This document shows, one piece after another, positions 15,909-24,783 of a stretch of 64,000 nucleotides of DNA. The notes under the pieces are model-generated. The model made no database searches, was not told the origin of the DNA, and was given only the letters and a program-made list of their open reading frames with translations. Both the position numbers and the translations under genes were made by a program. Location of the stretch: positions 62,001-126,000 of the forward strand of contig JBKDAN010000012.1 of assembly GCA_046316615.1 (NCBI GenBank), read 5' to 3'. The stretch's first letter is position 1; every line of letters begins with the position of its first letter. This stretch comes from BJHL01 sp040378885 (GTDB lineage Bacteria > Planctomycetota > Phycisphaerae > Phycisphaerales > UBA1924).

Positions 15909-18311
15909 ATGGCTCAAGAAAAGAACACGTTGCTCCGCGTCGTCGTGCCAGTGGTTCTGTTGCTGGGGGCGATCGGAGTGGCTTTCGCCGTCTTCCGGAC
16001 GTCAGGAAGCAGCACGCAGCAATCGTCTGCGCAGACGGCACAGCCCGCACCGACGACACCAGCCGGTCAGCCTGCGGATACAGCGGCCGCGCAGCAGACG
16101 CCCCCCCAGCAGAGTTCCGCTGCGACGGATGTCGCGCACGGTGGTACAAGTGGATCCACGGATCAGACCGGTGACGGTGCTTCTGGTGCCGCGCTGGGTG
16201 CGCTTGAGGGGATGGGGATTACACCCGTCCAACAAGGCGCAATGGCTGTGCCCACGCTGCGTGCACTGATCCATCCCTATTCGCCCGGCACAACCAGTTT
16301 GCCGCTGGGGTCGCTTGAGAAGGACGCGCCCGGTGCGATGCAGTTGGAGTTCAGCGCTGGGGGCGCGGGTGTCAAGAGCATCCGCCTGCGCGACTACTTC
16401 GAGAGCATCACGAAGGACACGCACACGCTGGTGCAGAGCGAACTGACGCCACCCAGCGGCACGATCTTCAGCGCGATGGCTCCGTTTGCTGCGCTGAATC
16501 TGCATGTCATCTCGCCCGCGGCACCAGGCGAGAAGCCGCGAGTGCAGGAAATCCCGCTGTATGGCTACGCCGATGGCACGGTGTGGCTGCCCACGCCGTT
16601 CAAGCCGGGCGAGTTCACGGCGACGATCGTGGATGAAGCCAACCAGCCCGTGCTGCGGTTGACACGCCGCTGGCTTGTGGGCGACGAGTCTCGCATGCAG
16701 GGCCAAGGCGCGCTCAAGCTCGAGCAGCAGATTGAAAATCTCTCCGGTATGCCGCTCACGGTGCGCTGGTTCCAGACCGGCCCGATCGACATGCCTCACG
16801 AGGCGAAGGGTTACGGCGGCGACAAGCGCAAGGTGCGCTTTGGCTACATGTTGCCTGCCAACCTCGAGCCCACTCGCAGCGTGGTGATGGCGGGCGAGTA
16901 CGACATTCCTCACCAGACGCTTGTGGGTTCACGCGACAAGGCTGGCAGCTTGCTCATGCCGCTCGATCATTTGCTCGATCCGTTCAACCTGGACGACTAC
17001 CAGAAGCTGCTTCGCCAGCCGCCGGTATGGCCCAATCGCACCAGCATCGAAGAGAAGCACGAACTGGTGTGGCTGAGCATGAGCAACCGCTATTTCGGCA
17101 TGATGTGCTTTCCTGCAGTGGATCCTGCAGCGTCGGGCGAAGCCAAGACGCTGTCGTGGATCAGTGCCGTCAACCGCATCGCGGTGGGGGAAGCGAAGGC
17201 TGAGAGCGTCGCGTTGCGGTTGGACAGCAAGCCCATCACGATCGCCGCGGGCAAGGCCGCGGACTTGAGCCTGGCGATGTACGCAGGTCCGCTGGACACC
17301 AGCGAGATGAACGTGGACCCGCTTCGCAAGTCGATGAACGCGGCGGGCGCGGTGATCTACAACTTTGGCGGCCCGTGCGGACCATGCACCTTCAGCTGGC
17401 TGACACACGGCCTGCTGGGCCTGCTGCACGTGCTGCACGACTACGTCTTCCGCGATTGGTCTCTGGCGATCGTCATGCTGGTGGTCATCGTCCGCACGAT
17501 TCTGCACCCGGTCACCAAGTGGAGCCAGATTCGAATGGCTCGCTTCGGCAAGCAGATGTCGGGGATCGCTCCGAAGCAGAAGGAACTTCAGGAGAAGTAC
17601 AAGGACGACGCGAAGCGTTTGCAGGCCGAGACCGCTCGCCTGTGGCGCGAGGAAGGCATCAGCCCCACGGGCATGCTGGGTTGCATTCCGATGTTCCTGC
17701 AGATGCCGGTGTGGATCGCGTTGTACGCAACACTCTTCTTTGCGGTAGAGCTGCGTCACCAGCCCGCTTTCTACGGCGTGGTTCAGGCGATTCTGCCGCA
17801 GGGGAGCACGTTCTGGCGTTTCCTGGGCGACTTGTCGGAGCCTGACCGCCTCATCTACTTTGGCAAGTACTTTGATATTCCGCTTATCTCGGGTCTGCTT
17901 GGTCCGATTCACTCCATCAATGTGCTGCCGCTTGTGCTGGGCGTGGTCTTCTTCATTCAGCAGAAGTACCTGACGCCGCCCATGGCGACGCAGATGACTC
18001 CCGAGCAGGAGTTGCAGCAGAAGATGATGAAGTGGATGATGGTGGTGCTGTTCCCGCTGTTCATGTACAACGCGCCGAGCGGCCTTGCGATCTACTTCAT
18101 CGCCAACAGCACGCTGGGTATCTTGGAAAGCAAGTGGATCCGCCATCAGATGGACAGCAAGGGCCTGCTTGATCTGGACAAGATGAAGGCGGAGCGAGCC
18201 GCGAAGCGCAAGCCGGGGCAAGAAGGCTTCCTGGAGCGCATGCAGCGCATTGCCGAGGACCAGCAGAAGAACCGCACCAAGTCTGCGTACAACCAGCCCA
18301 AGAAGAAGTGA
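15909..18311 (+). CDS. yidC: membrane protein insertase YidC
   Basis: The 800-residue product has the YidC layout. An N-terminal anchor lies at about residues 9-27. A low-complexity Q/T/A-rich linker (~35-85) leads to a large periplasmic domain (~115-490), and then the Oxa1 core (~505-770) has five membrane segments. Core motifs include M-L-G-C-I-P-M-F-L-Q-M-P-V-W-I-A-L-Y and M-M-K-W-M-M. A basic C-terminal tail (K-R-K-P-G; K-K-K end) could contact ribosomes. YidC inserts and folds inner-membrane proteins alone or with SecYEG. It is longer than the E. coli protein (~548) because of the linker and enlarged periplasmic part. mnmE starts 3 bases after the stop, the same yidC-mnmE order seen in many bacteria. 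Confidence 0.95.
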   Translation: MAQEKNTLLRVVVPVVLLLGAIGVAFAVFRTSGSSTQQSSAQTAQPAPTTPAGQPADTAAAQQTPPQQSSAATDVAHGGTSGSTDQTGDGASGAALGALEGMGITPVQQGAMAVPTLRALIHPYSPGTTSLPLGSLEKDAPGAMQLEFSAGGAGVKSIRLRDYFESITKDTHTLVQSELTPPSGTIFSAMAPFAALNLHVISPAAPGEKPRVQEIPLYGYADGTVWLPTPFKPGEFTATIVDEANQPVLRLTRRWLVGDESRMQGQGALKLEQQIENLSGMPLTVRWFQTGPIDMPHEAKGYGGDKRKVRFGYMLPANLEPTRSVVMAGEYDIPHQTLVGSRDKAGSLLMPLDHLLDPFNLDDYQKLLRQPPVWPNRTSIEEKHELVWLSMSNRYFGMMCFPAVDPAASGEAKTLSWISAVNRIAVGEAKAESVALRLDSKPITIAAGKAADLSLAMYAGPLDTSEMNVDPLRKSMNAAGAVIYNFGGPCGPCTFSWLTHGLLGLLHVLHDYVFRDWSLAIVMLVVIVRTILHPVTKWSQIRMARFGKQMSGIAPKQKELQEKYKDDAKRLQAETARLWREEGISPTGMLGCIPMFLQMPVWIALYATLFFAVELRHQPAFYGVVQAILPQGSTFWRFLGDLSEPDRLIYFGKYFDIPLISGLLGPIHSINVLPLVLGVVFFIQQKYLTPPMATQMTPEQELQQKMMKWMMVVLFPLFMYNAPSGLAIYFIANSTLGILESKWIRHQMDSKGLLDLDKMKAERAAKRKPGQEGFLERMQRIAEDQQKNRTKSAYNQPKKK

Positions 18312-18314
18312 GGC

Positions 18315-19724
18315 ATGTCGCCGACTGACACCATCGTCGCGGTGAGCTCGGCACCGGGAACCGGCTCGCGAGCACTCGTTCGCGTGTCCGGAGACCGCGC
18401 GTTTATCGCGATGCTGCATGCTCTCGGTGCGTCGGTGCCGCAGCGTCGTGGCGTGCATGCTACGACTTTGGCTGTACTTGGCGAGCATTATGAAGCCGTG
18501 CGGTGTGCTGCATTGGTGGTTGTGTTGCCTGGGCCCAAGTCCTTCACGGGGCAAGACACGCTTGAGCTGGCGCTGCCTGCAAACACCGCTTTGGTTGAGC
18601 GTGTGGTCGCTGCGTTGACATCGCAGTCCGGCGTGCGTCTCGCCCAGCCGGGCGAGTTCACGGCACGGGCGTTTCTGGCAGGCCGCATGACGCTCGAGCA
18701 AGCTGAAGGTGTTGCGGCCTTCATCGCGGCTCAGCATGAAGAGCAATTGGACGCTGCCCGCGATTTGAAGGCGGGTATGGTGGGCATCACGTATCGCGCG
18801 TGGGCTGACGAACTCACGACACTCCTTGCACTGGTGGAAGCGGGCATCGACTTTACTGATCAGGAAGATGTCGTGCCCATCCCGCCTGCACGGCTGCATC
18901 AGCGAGTGCTTGCGCTGCGAGATGCGGTGGCCTTGCACTTGGGTGGTGCGGCGGGCGGGGCCGCGAGCACGGCACTGCCCCGCGTGGCGTTGGTTGGTGT
19001 CCCCAACGCTGGCAAGAGCACACTGTTTAACGCCTTGCTTGGCCGCGAGCGAGCGGTTGCAAGCACCCGTGCGGGCACGACGCGTGACATCATTGAGGAA
19101 GAGCTCGATCTGTCACGTGATGTGCCAGGAGCGGGCGGCGTGTTGCTGCAGGACTTGCCAGGCCTTTCATTCGCGAGAGATGCGGCAGCAGGTGACGTGG
19201 CGGTTCAGACTGAAGCCGATATCGCTGCCCAGCACGCAGCCCGAGCGGGCGTGCAGGCGGCCGATGTGCTGGTATGGTGTGATCCTACTGGGCGATTTGA
19301 TGATCGGGCCGTGGCGGCACTGCTGCAACTGCAAGGCTGGAACGCGACGAAGGCCGTGCTCCGCGTGCGGACGTTTGGCGATCAGGTGCGAGCCAGCTCT
19401 GTCATCGAAGCCATTACCGTTTGCGCGGTGGATGGATGGAACTTGGCGTCGCTGAGGCGGGCTATCGCGGATCAGGCGTGCGTGAGCAAAGCAGCCGGCG
19501 TTGCTGCGTTGTTGCCGCGTTACCGCCGATCACTCAACGAAGCGTCCGCTGCTCTCGCGCGAGCAGCGGAAGATGTCCCGGTGCACGCGTCGCGTCTGGA
19601 CGAGCCCGAGACAGTCGCGGAATCACTGCGACTTGCGCTGATGCACATTGGCGAGCTGGTGGGCAATATCTCGCCCGACGATGTGCTTGGTCGCGTGTTC
19701 GCGACTTTCTGCGTCGGCAAATGA
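18315..19724 (+). CDS. mnmE: tRNA modification GTPase MnmE, degenerate guanine-binding motif
   Basis: MnmE works with MnmG to modify U34 of certain tRNAs. The N-terminal folate-binding domain begins D-T-I-V-A-V and contains P-G-E-F-T-A-R-A-F-L at 112-121. The inserted G domain has G1 at 228-235 (G-V-P-N-A-G-K-S), T-T-R-D at 255-258 and D-L-P-G at 280-283. The C-terminus ends in F-C-V-G-K, the conserved catalytic-cysteine tail. The G4 site should be N-K-x-D but reads T-F-G-D at 353-356, and the G5-like segment is C-A-V-D-G. It follows yidC by 3 bases, as in the classical cluster. Length (469) is normal. Guanine recognition may be altered. Confidence 0.92.
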   Translation: MSPTDTIVAVSSAPGTGSRALVRVSGDRAFIAMLHALGASVPQRRGVHATTLAVLGEHYEAVRCAALVVVLPGPKSFTGQDTLELALPANTALVERVVAALTSQSGVRLAQPGEFTARAFLAGRMTLEQAEGVAAFIAAQHEEQLDAARDLKAGMVGITYRAWADELTTLLALVEAGIDFTDQEDVVPIPPARLHQRVLALRDAVALHLGGAAGGAASTALPRVALVGVPNAGKSTLFNALLGRERAVASTRAGTTRDIIEEELDLSRDVPGAGGVLLQDLPGLSFARDAAAGDVAVQTEADIAAQHAARAGVQAADVLVWCDPTGRFDDRAVAALLQLQGWNATKAVLRVRTFGDQVRASSVIEAITVCAVDGWNLASLRRAIADQACVSKAAGVAALLPRYRRSLNEASAALARAAEDVPVHASRLDEPETVAESLRLALMHIGELVGNISPDDVLGRVFATFCVGK

Positions 19725-19729
19725 TCGCT

Positions 19730-20128
19730 TCACGCCGTGATGTCCACGCTGGCGCCGGGCTCTGGAGGCGGCTGGCCCGAAGCAAGGCGTCGTGCGTTCT
19801 CCGCGGCGGCTCGCTCGGCTGGACTCGCAAAGCCGTCAGGCGGATCAGGATCCATGATTTGGCGCAAGTAGGCCATCGAGCGGGCAACGACCTGCTCCTG
19901 GTCAAACGACTCGACATCAAATGCGCTGTTGTTGGCAGGTTGCTCGCGTGGCTGCGGCTCGTACGTATCGTCGCCACGTTGCTTCGCGTCGTCGCGAGAT
20001 GCGTTTGATTGCTCATTGCGACGCGCCGGCGTGACGATCGACCCGGGAGCGATTGCTGCGAGAGCCTCCCTCGGCATCGCGGTGAGCTGCTGGGACGGTT
20101 GAGCGGGTTGGGCTGCGGTCGGCACCAT
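19730..20128 (-). CDS. conserved-looking 132-residue protein of unknown function
   Basis: I do not recognise a family. The case for a real gene is a near-perfect ribosome site (GGAGGTG, 4 bases before ATG 20128) and ordered composition. The N-terminal ~70 residues are disordered (P/Q/A/N-rich). They are followed by a predicted amphipathic helix (V-E-S-F-D-Q-E-Q-V-V-A-R-S-M-A-Y-L-R-Q-I) and another helix after a D-P-D-P-P turn. There are no cysteines, signal peptide or membrane segment. The end is 5 bases from the mnmE stop (convergent). The short helical block could be a protein-interaction motif. Confidence 0.6.
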   Translation of the reverse strand: MVPTAAQPAQPSQQLTAMPREALAAIAPGSIVTPARRNEQSNASRDDAKQRGDDTYEPQPREQPANNSAFDVESFDQEQVVARSMAYLRQIMDPDPPDGFASPAERAAAENARRLASGQPPPEPGASVDITA

Positions 20129-20364
20129 CGGACACCTCCGTGAAACATCACGGGTTGCGGCTCCGCCGGACTCACGCGGACATCCGCCGCGTCACTTGAG
20201 TCGTCGTCACCATTTCAGCATGCAATATGTCTTTCGCTTTGGCAAAGGCGAACTCCCCGCGAATCACGGGATACCCGCGGGTCTATGCCGGTACAGATAT
20301 CACAGTCGATACTGCTTCGCGCAGTTATGCGCGGCGTGTTCAAGTCCGCTGCTGCGGGCCAGTT

Positions 20365-20724
20365 CTAGAGGGGCAGTGACGGGTCAAACTGCTTGGTGAA
20401 CATCATGCGGTCAATCTTGCCATTGCGCACGCGGTACACCGCGAGCATGGCGTACGGGGCGCGGTCGGGCACTCCCGTGATGTACTCAAGATCCGTGACG
20501 AACTCACCCAGAGCCTGGCGATTCATGACGGCACTGCGCTGCTGGGGCCACTTGCGGAAGGTCTCGCCATATCGCTCTCGCAGGGCCGCTATTCCCGTGA
20601 ATCGTGGAGTCATCGAATCAAGGTCGAACACGAGCACATCGTCGCTGAAGCAGTTCGCAAATCCTTCGATATCGCGGGCGTTGTAAGTATCAAGCTGACG
20701 CTGCACGAGCGTGATGGGTGACAT
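20365..20724 (-). CDS. SnoaL/NTF2-like domain protein
   Basis: This 119-residue protein is a single NTF2-like cone fold. It opens V-Q-R-Q-L-D-T-Y-N-A-R-D-I-E-G-F, then F-S-D-D-V-L-V-F-D, and closes with Y-R-V-R-N-G-K-I-D-R. That order is typical of steroid-isomerase/SnoaL-like domains, which may be enzymes or small-ligand binders. The start at 20724 is preceded by GGAGAA 6 bases away. It is divergent from the zinc-ribbon membrane protein. No partner genes indicate a substrate. Confidence 0.82.
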   Translation of the reverse strand: MSPITLVQRQLDTYNARDIEGFANCFSDDVLVFDLDSMTPRFTGIAALRERYGETFRKWPQQRSAVMNRQALGEFVTDLEYITGVPDRAPYAMLAVYRVRNGKIDRMMFTKQFDPSLPL

Positions 20725-20862
20725 GCTGCATTCTCCATGAGGGTGCATGTGTGATGCCTGCGACGTCTGCACGTTGCGAGCATCGTCCGAGTTTATCACG
20801 CTCTCCAAGATGACTGGAATAGGCGGGAAAGCGGTGCATGCTGAGAGTGCTGGAGCATCGCC

Positions 20863-21648
20863 ATGCGAAAACACGACGACATGTTGTTTGCCGGCGTGTG
20901 CACAGACGTTGTGACGTGGCTGCGTGTCGGCAGCGTTCATGGTCTCTCGCTTGCTGCACGTCTCAAATCGTGGAGTGTCGCCTGTACAGACTGGATTCTG
21001 CGGGCAGGTGACGAAGTAACCACGCACGACGTGCGAGGCGTGGTCTTTCGTCCTCGCTACGACTGGCTCACACTGCTGCGTGCCTGCATGCCGTTGCACC
21101 GCGATGCGAGAGGTCGGCCCACGGTCATTGCAACATCGCGGATGCATCACCTCGCGAGACATCGCCGTGAACGGTTGTGGGGCGTGCGGAGCGCGATCGA
21201 ACACGACGTACGAGCCGTGATGCGGCGAACGCGGGTGCGATGCAGTCTTGTGTTGCTGCTCGTTGCAGCGGGGCTCTATGGCATTCTCGCGGGCATTGAT
21301 GGCGTGGGGGCCCTGTCCGCGGGCAAACTGCCCCTGGCAATAGCAGCTCTTGCATGTGTCGCGGCAGCGGCTGCAACGCCCTTGCTGCAGCCATCAGTGC
21401 GAGTTCGGCGGCAGATTGTCCTGTCACACGCTCGCTGCGCGTGCTGTCTTGAACGACTCGACCGGAGTGACGCGGAGGATGTGTCCCGCTGCTGCATGTG
21501 CAGCTGTGCGTGGCTCAGCGTGGAAGTTGGCGAGGGCGACGGCGAACATCACCGCTGCGATGGATGCGCATACGACCTCTCGGGCGTGCACGAGCCGTAT
21601 TGCCCCGAGTGCGGCAGCGCGACCGGACGCATTCAACGGGCGGCTTGA
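20863..21648 (+). CDS. membrane protein with C-terminal zinc ribbon, unknown function
   Basis: This 261-residue protein has a basic N-terminal region, two hydrophobic segments (~130-145 and ~155-172) and a cysteine-rich C-terminal third. The last part reads C-D-G-C-A-Y-D-L-S-G-V-H-E-P-Y-C-P-E-C-G, a four-cysteine ribbon with the Y-D-L-x-G signature often seen on planctomycete membrane proteins. A further cysteine cluster (C-A-C-C, C-C-M-C) precedes it and may be a second metal site. A GGAGC ribosome site lies 6 bases before the ATG. It is convergent with the receiver-domain gene. Its function is unknown. Confidence 0.65.
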   Translation: MRKHDDMLFAGVCTDVVTWLRVGSVHGLSLAARLKSWSVACTDWILRAGDEVTTHDVRGVVFRPRYDWLTLLRACMPLHRDARGRPTVIATSRMHHLARHRRERLWGVRSAIEHDVRAVMRRTRVRCSLVLLLVAAGLYGILAGIDGVGALSAGKLPLAIAALACVAAAAATPLLQPSVRVRRQIVLSHARCACCLERLDRSDAEDVSRCCMCSCAWLSVEVGEGDGEHHRCDGCAYDLSGVHEPYCPECGSATGRIQRAA

Positions 21649-21664
21649 GTGATTTGGCCCGACA

Positions 21665-23365
21665 TCAGATCGGCTTGGTGAGCGCCTTGCGCACTTCGTC
21701 AAGCATGCGTTCAACCTGGAAGGGCTTGAAAAGCACGCTCTGCAGGCCTTCCTGGCTTGCACGCACGATGCTGTGGTGCGGGTCATAGCCAAAGCCGGTC
21801 ATCAGAATCACCGGCAGGCCCGGCATCGCCTTGCGGCTGGCAGCGAAGACTTCATAGCCGTTCATGCCGGGCATGCGAATATCGCTAATAAGAAGGTCAA
21901 ACCGCGTGGTCGCCTCCGTCATGGCGGTCACAGCTCCATCACCACTTTCGCACACGGTGACGAACGCGCCGCGGCGTTCCAACACGCAGCTGATGATCGT
22001 GCGAATGCGAGGCTCATCATCAGCAATCAGCACACGCTTGCCGGCGATGACGGGATCGCTGGCGTTGCTCGCCATCGCCTGCTCAACGCCCAACAGGCCC
22101 GCCGGCCCTGCGGTGCAGTGCTGAAGACGATTCTTGATTGAGATGAGATCCTTCTTGATGCGCTCGAGGTGGGCAAAGTGCTCCGGGTCGTTGGCGGCAT
22201 CCTTTTCCAGAATCTCGACTTCGTGGGCGATGTCAGCGAGCGGCTCTTGCAGTTCGAGTTCCACTCGGCCCGTGATTGTCGCATTCGTGGTCGTGCGTTC
22301 AACCACGAGCAGATCCAGCATGTGCAGCGCGACAGCGATGTAGCGGGCGAAGATCTCGCCAAGTTGGCGTTCTTCTTCGCCAAAGGCCTTCGCCTGTTGG
22401 CTCTCGACATTCATGATGCCGATCACCTTGTCGTGAACGCGCAGGGGTACGGTGAGGCTGCTCTTGGCATCAACGATGCCAGGCAGATACAGCGTGTCAT
22501 TTGACGTGTCGGTGCACACATAGCTGCGGCCGCTCGCAGCGACGTAGCCGGAAATCCCGTTACCTTCCAGGCCCGGGCGAATCGTGAAGCTGTCAAACTC
22601 GGGCGGCAGGCCGTAGGCGATGACGAGCTCGAGCTTGCCGCTGCGTTCGTCCAGCAGGCGAATGGCGAAGTGATCAAAGTGCAGCAGATCGCGCGCGACG
22701 GCGATGATCTTCTGCTCCATCAGCTTCAGGCGTTCGGGCGCGTTGAGTCGGCGGACGGTGTCGCGCTCAAAGCGAACAAGCTCGCTGCCAGCGCGGTCGA
22801 TGGCGTCGATGCGCTGCTGCAGGCGCTTGGCGGCGGAAACGTCGCGCACCAGCACGATGAGGCATTGCGACCACTTCGCAACCGACGGGCCGATGGCATC
22901 GATGGTCTGCTGATTGACAGGTGTCAATACCAGCTCATAAAAACGATCGCCCTCCGCCAGCGTGCTTTCGGACTTTGGCGGGAGCCAGCCGGGGGGCACG
23001 GTAACGGAGGGTGGCGGGAGGGGGTGTTCTTTCTGGAACTGGCGACACGCCGTTGCGATTCGTTCAAGCATCGCGCTGCCAAGATTGGCGAGCATGTCGT
23101 TTGCCCATACGACCTGACCGTCTCGCGTCGCGAGGCCGACGCCTTCGCCAATGGCGGAAAGCAGCGAGAGGGCGAGTGTCGCGAGGGCGGCGTCTTCCTG
23201 CGGCGTGTGGCTCGCAGGATCAGGTTTGAGGTTGTGCATGGCAGCGGTCGCATCGCTGACACGTGACTCCGCACGGGTCGCTTGCGAATGGGGGGCTGAC
23301 TGCTGGTCTACCACGATTGCGGTCTCGTCCTTCGCCCGTGCAACTGCCTTTGGCGAATCAGGCAT
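21665..23365 (-). CDS. PAS-GAF-receiver signalling protein with vestigial kinase linker
   Basis: This 566-residue cytoplasmic protein has four parts. A PAS-like segment (~60-180) contains A-I-G-E-G-V-G-L-A-T-R-D-G-Q-V-V-W-A-N-D. A GAF domain spans ~205-355. A helical linker (~360-415) reads L-Q-E-P-L-A-D-I-A-H-E-V. A CheY-like receiver (~443-566) has acidic D449/D450, phosphoacceptor D495 (S-D-I-R-M-P-G-M-N-G), T523 and K547. The linker looks like the dimerisation helix of a histidine kinase, but the expected histidine before the E-P-L motif is missing and no ATPase domain follows. It can therefore receive phosphate but probably not generate it. The start at 23365 is supported by GGGCAGG. It is divergent from the ABC module. 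Confidence 0.8.
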   Translation of the reverse strand: MPDSPKAVARAKDETAIVVDQQSAPHSQATRAESRVSDATAAMHNLKPDPASHTPQEDAALATLALSLLSAIGEGVGLATRDGQVVWANDMLANLGSAMLERIATACRQFQKEHPLPPPSVTVPPGWLPPKSESTLAEGDRFYELVLTPVNQQTIDAIGPSVAKWSQCLIVLVRDVSAAKRLQQRIDAIDRAGSELVRFERDTVRRLNAPERLKLMEQKIIAVARDLLHFDHFAIRLLDERSGKLELVIAYGLPPEFDSFTIRPGLEGNGISGYVAASGRSYVCTDTSNDTLYLPGIVDAKSSLTVPLRVHDKVIGIMNVESQQAKAFGEEERQLGEIFARYIAVALHMLDLLVVERTTTNATITGRVELELQEPLADIAHEVEILEKDAANDPEHFAHLERIKKDLISIKNRLQHCTAGPAGLLGVEQAMASNASDPVIAGKRVLIADDEPRIRTIISCVLERRGAFVTVCESGDGAVTAMTEATTRFDLLISDIRMPGMNGYEVFAASRKAMPGLPVILMTGFGYDPHHSIVRASQEGLQSVLFKPFQVERMLDEVRKALTKPI

Positions 23366-23697
23366 CCTGCCCGATCTGTAACTGCGTCGTGAAAAGTCAC
23401 ACCGGCGGCGAAGTGCCGGGAGAGACGCGTGATCCGAACGGATCCGCCCACGTCGCGAGCCCTGAACGTTATGTCGCCTCTTGGGGTGGCGTTCCGGCGA
23501 TTGGTCATACTTGCTTTGATGCCGAAATGTCGCCCAAGAGTCTCGACCTATCCGACACTTACGGGTCGGCTGTGTGCTGGGATGCACTTGCTCCCATTTC
23601 GACAGGCCGACCCCGGCAAAGCCCCGAAGTTCTGGGAGATAACCTGTTTCCTGTGGTGTTCGCCCAGGGCTGGGGAGTCCGGACGGTACGTGTTCGC
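23366..23697. other. 332-base divergent intergenic region
   Basis: It separates the leftward receiver gene from the rightward ABC module and must hold promoters for both. A frame stays open through it upstream of the ABC gene, but it has no family features. GATCCGAACGGATC at 23431-23444 is a perfect 6-bp palindrome with a 2-base centre, a possible operator. TACGTG lies just before the ABC start but misses the last base of a TANNNT box. Confidence 0.4.
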
Positions 23698-24783
23698 ATG
23701 TCTCGCGGATATGCGATGGAGCGCGGCATGGTTGTTGTGGATGATGTGCACAAGTGGTTCGGCAGCGTGCACGCCGTACGAGGCGTGAGCTTTGAGCTGC
23801 CCGCAGGCACTGTTGCAGGCCTGCTTGGGCACAACGGTGCAGGCAAGAGCACCACCATTCGCATGATCGCGGGATACATCACGCCTGATGCGGGGCGAGT
23901 GAGTATCGCGGGGCACGACATGACGGAGCAGCGATTGCAGGCGACCCGCCAAATGGGGTATCTGCCGGAAAGCACGCCTCTGTATCCGGAAATGCCGACG
24001 AAGGACTATTTGGAGTTCCGCGGGCGGCTGTTCGGGCTGTCGCGCGAGACTCGGCGGAAGCGTGTGGATGAAGTGATTGAGCGATGCTGGCTGAAAGATG
24101 TGCGGCTGCGGCGTGTGGGGCAATTGAGCAAGGGGTATAGGCAGCGGGTGGGGTTGGCGGCATCGCTCTTGCACGAGCCGAGGGTTCTGCTGCTGGATGA
24201 GCCGACAAGCGGGCTGGATCCCTCGCAGGTTCGCGAGACGCGGGACTTGGTGCGCGAATTGGCGCAGGATCGCACAATGCTGATCAGTAGCCACGTGCTA
24301 CCTGAGGTCGAGGCCATCTGTAATCGCGTGATCATCTTCGCGGGTGGCAAGGTGCGTGCGGCTGGGGGCGTGCAGGAGCTTGCACGAAGCACCGGCGCGG
24401 CGGGATATGTGGTGGAAGCGAAGCTTGATGCGAGTCGCGCGGGCGATACGGGTGCGGCGTTGCTGGCGTTGCGCGAGGCGATGATGCGTGTGAGCGGCGT
24501 GTCGGATGTGAGCATGACATCTCTCGCTGAAGGCTGGACTCGCGTTGACGTGCAGGCGTCGCGCGAGTCGGGCGACCTGCGCGAGGCGATCGCACGGGCT
24601 GTTCCAACTGGCGGGCTCGTGCGTGAGCTGCGGCCCAAGGCAGCGAGTCTGGAGAGCATCTTCATGCGAGTGCTGGAGCAGGCCGCACGTGAGGAGGGCA
24701 CGCTGGCGCCTGGAGCCGGCAAGCAGTCGATCGCGGACTCGGCAGCCGACAACACGCGTGCCAGCGATGGGGGTGGGGCATGA
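23698..24783 (+). CDS. ABC transporter ATP-binding protein, GldA-like
   Basis: This 361-residue ATPase has Walker A G-H-N-G-A-G-K-S-T, signature L-S-K-G-Y-R-Q-R and Walker B V-L-L-L-D-E-P. It also has the H-loop (S-S-H-V-L). The first ~220 residues are the nucleotide-binding domain; the last ~130 are a soluble extension seen in ABC-2 exporters. The order ATPase, ABC-2 permease, auxiliary protein matches the GldA-GldF-GldG type also found outside gliding bacteria. Starts at 23698, 23716 and 23728 are possible; 23728 has the best GGAG spacing. The stop overlaps the permease start (ATGA). The transported substrate is unknown. Confidence 0.88.
   Translation: MSRGYAMERGMVVVDDVHKWFGSVHAVRGVSFELPAGTVAGLLGHNGAGKSTTIRMIAGYITPDAGRVSIAGHDMTEQRLQATRQMGYLPESTPLYPEMPTKDYLEFRGRLFGLSRETRRKRVDEVIERCWLKDVRLRRVGQLSKGYRQRVGLAASLLHEPRVLLLDEPTSGLDPSQVRETRDLVRELAQDRTMLISSHVLPEVEAICNRVIIFAGGKVRAAGGVQELARSTGAAGYVVEAKLDASRAGDTGAALLALREAMMRVSGVSDVSMTSLAEGWTRVDVQASRESGDLREAIARAVPTGGLVRELRPKAASLESIFMRVLEQAAREEGTLAPGAGKQSIADSAADNTRASDGGGA

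Noticed and set aside
16929..18938. 669-residue minus-strand open frame
   Set aside because: Antisense to yidC and mnmE, both with full motifs.
23263..23697. upstream extension of the ABC ATPase frame
   Set aside because: Overlaps the divergent receiver gene and has no domain; a start at 23698-23728 gives a normal ATPase.
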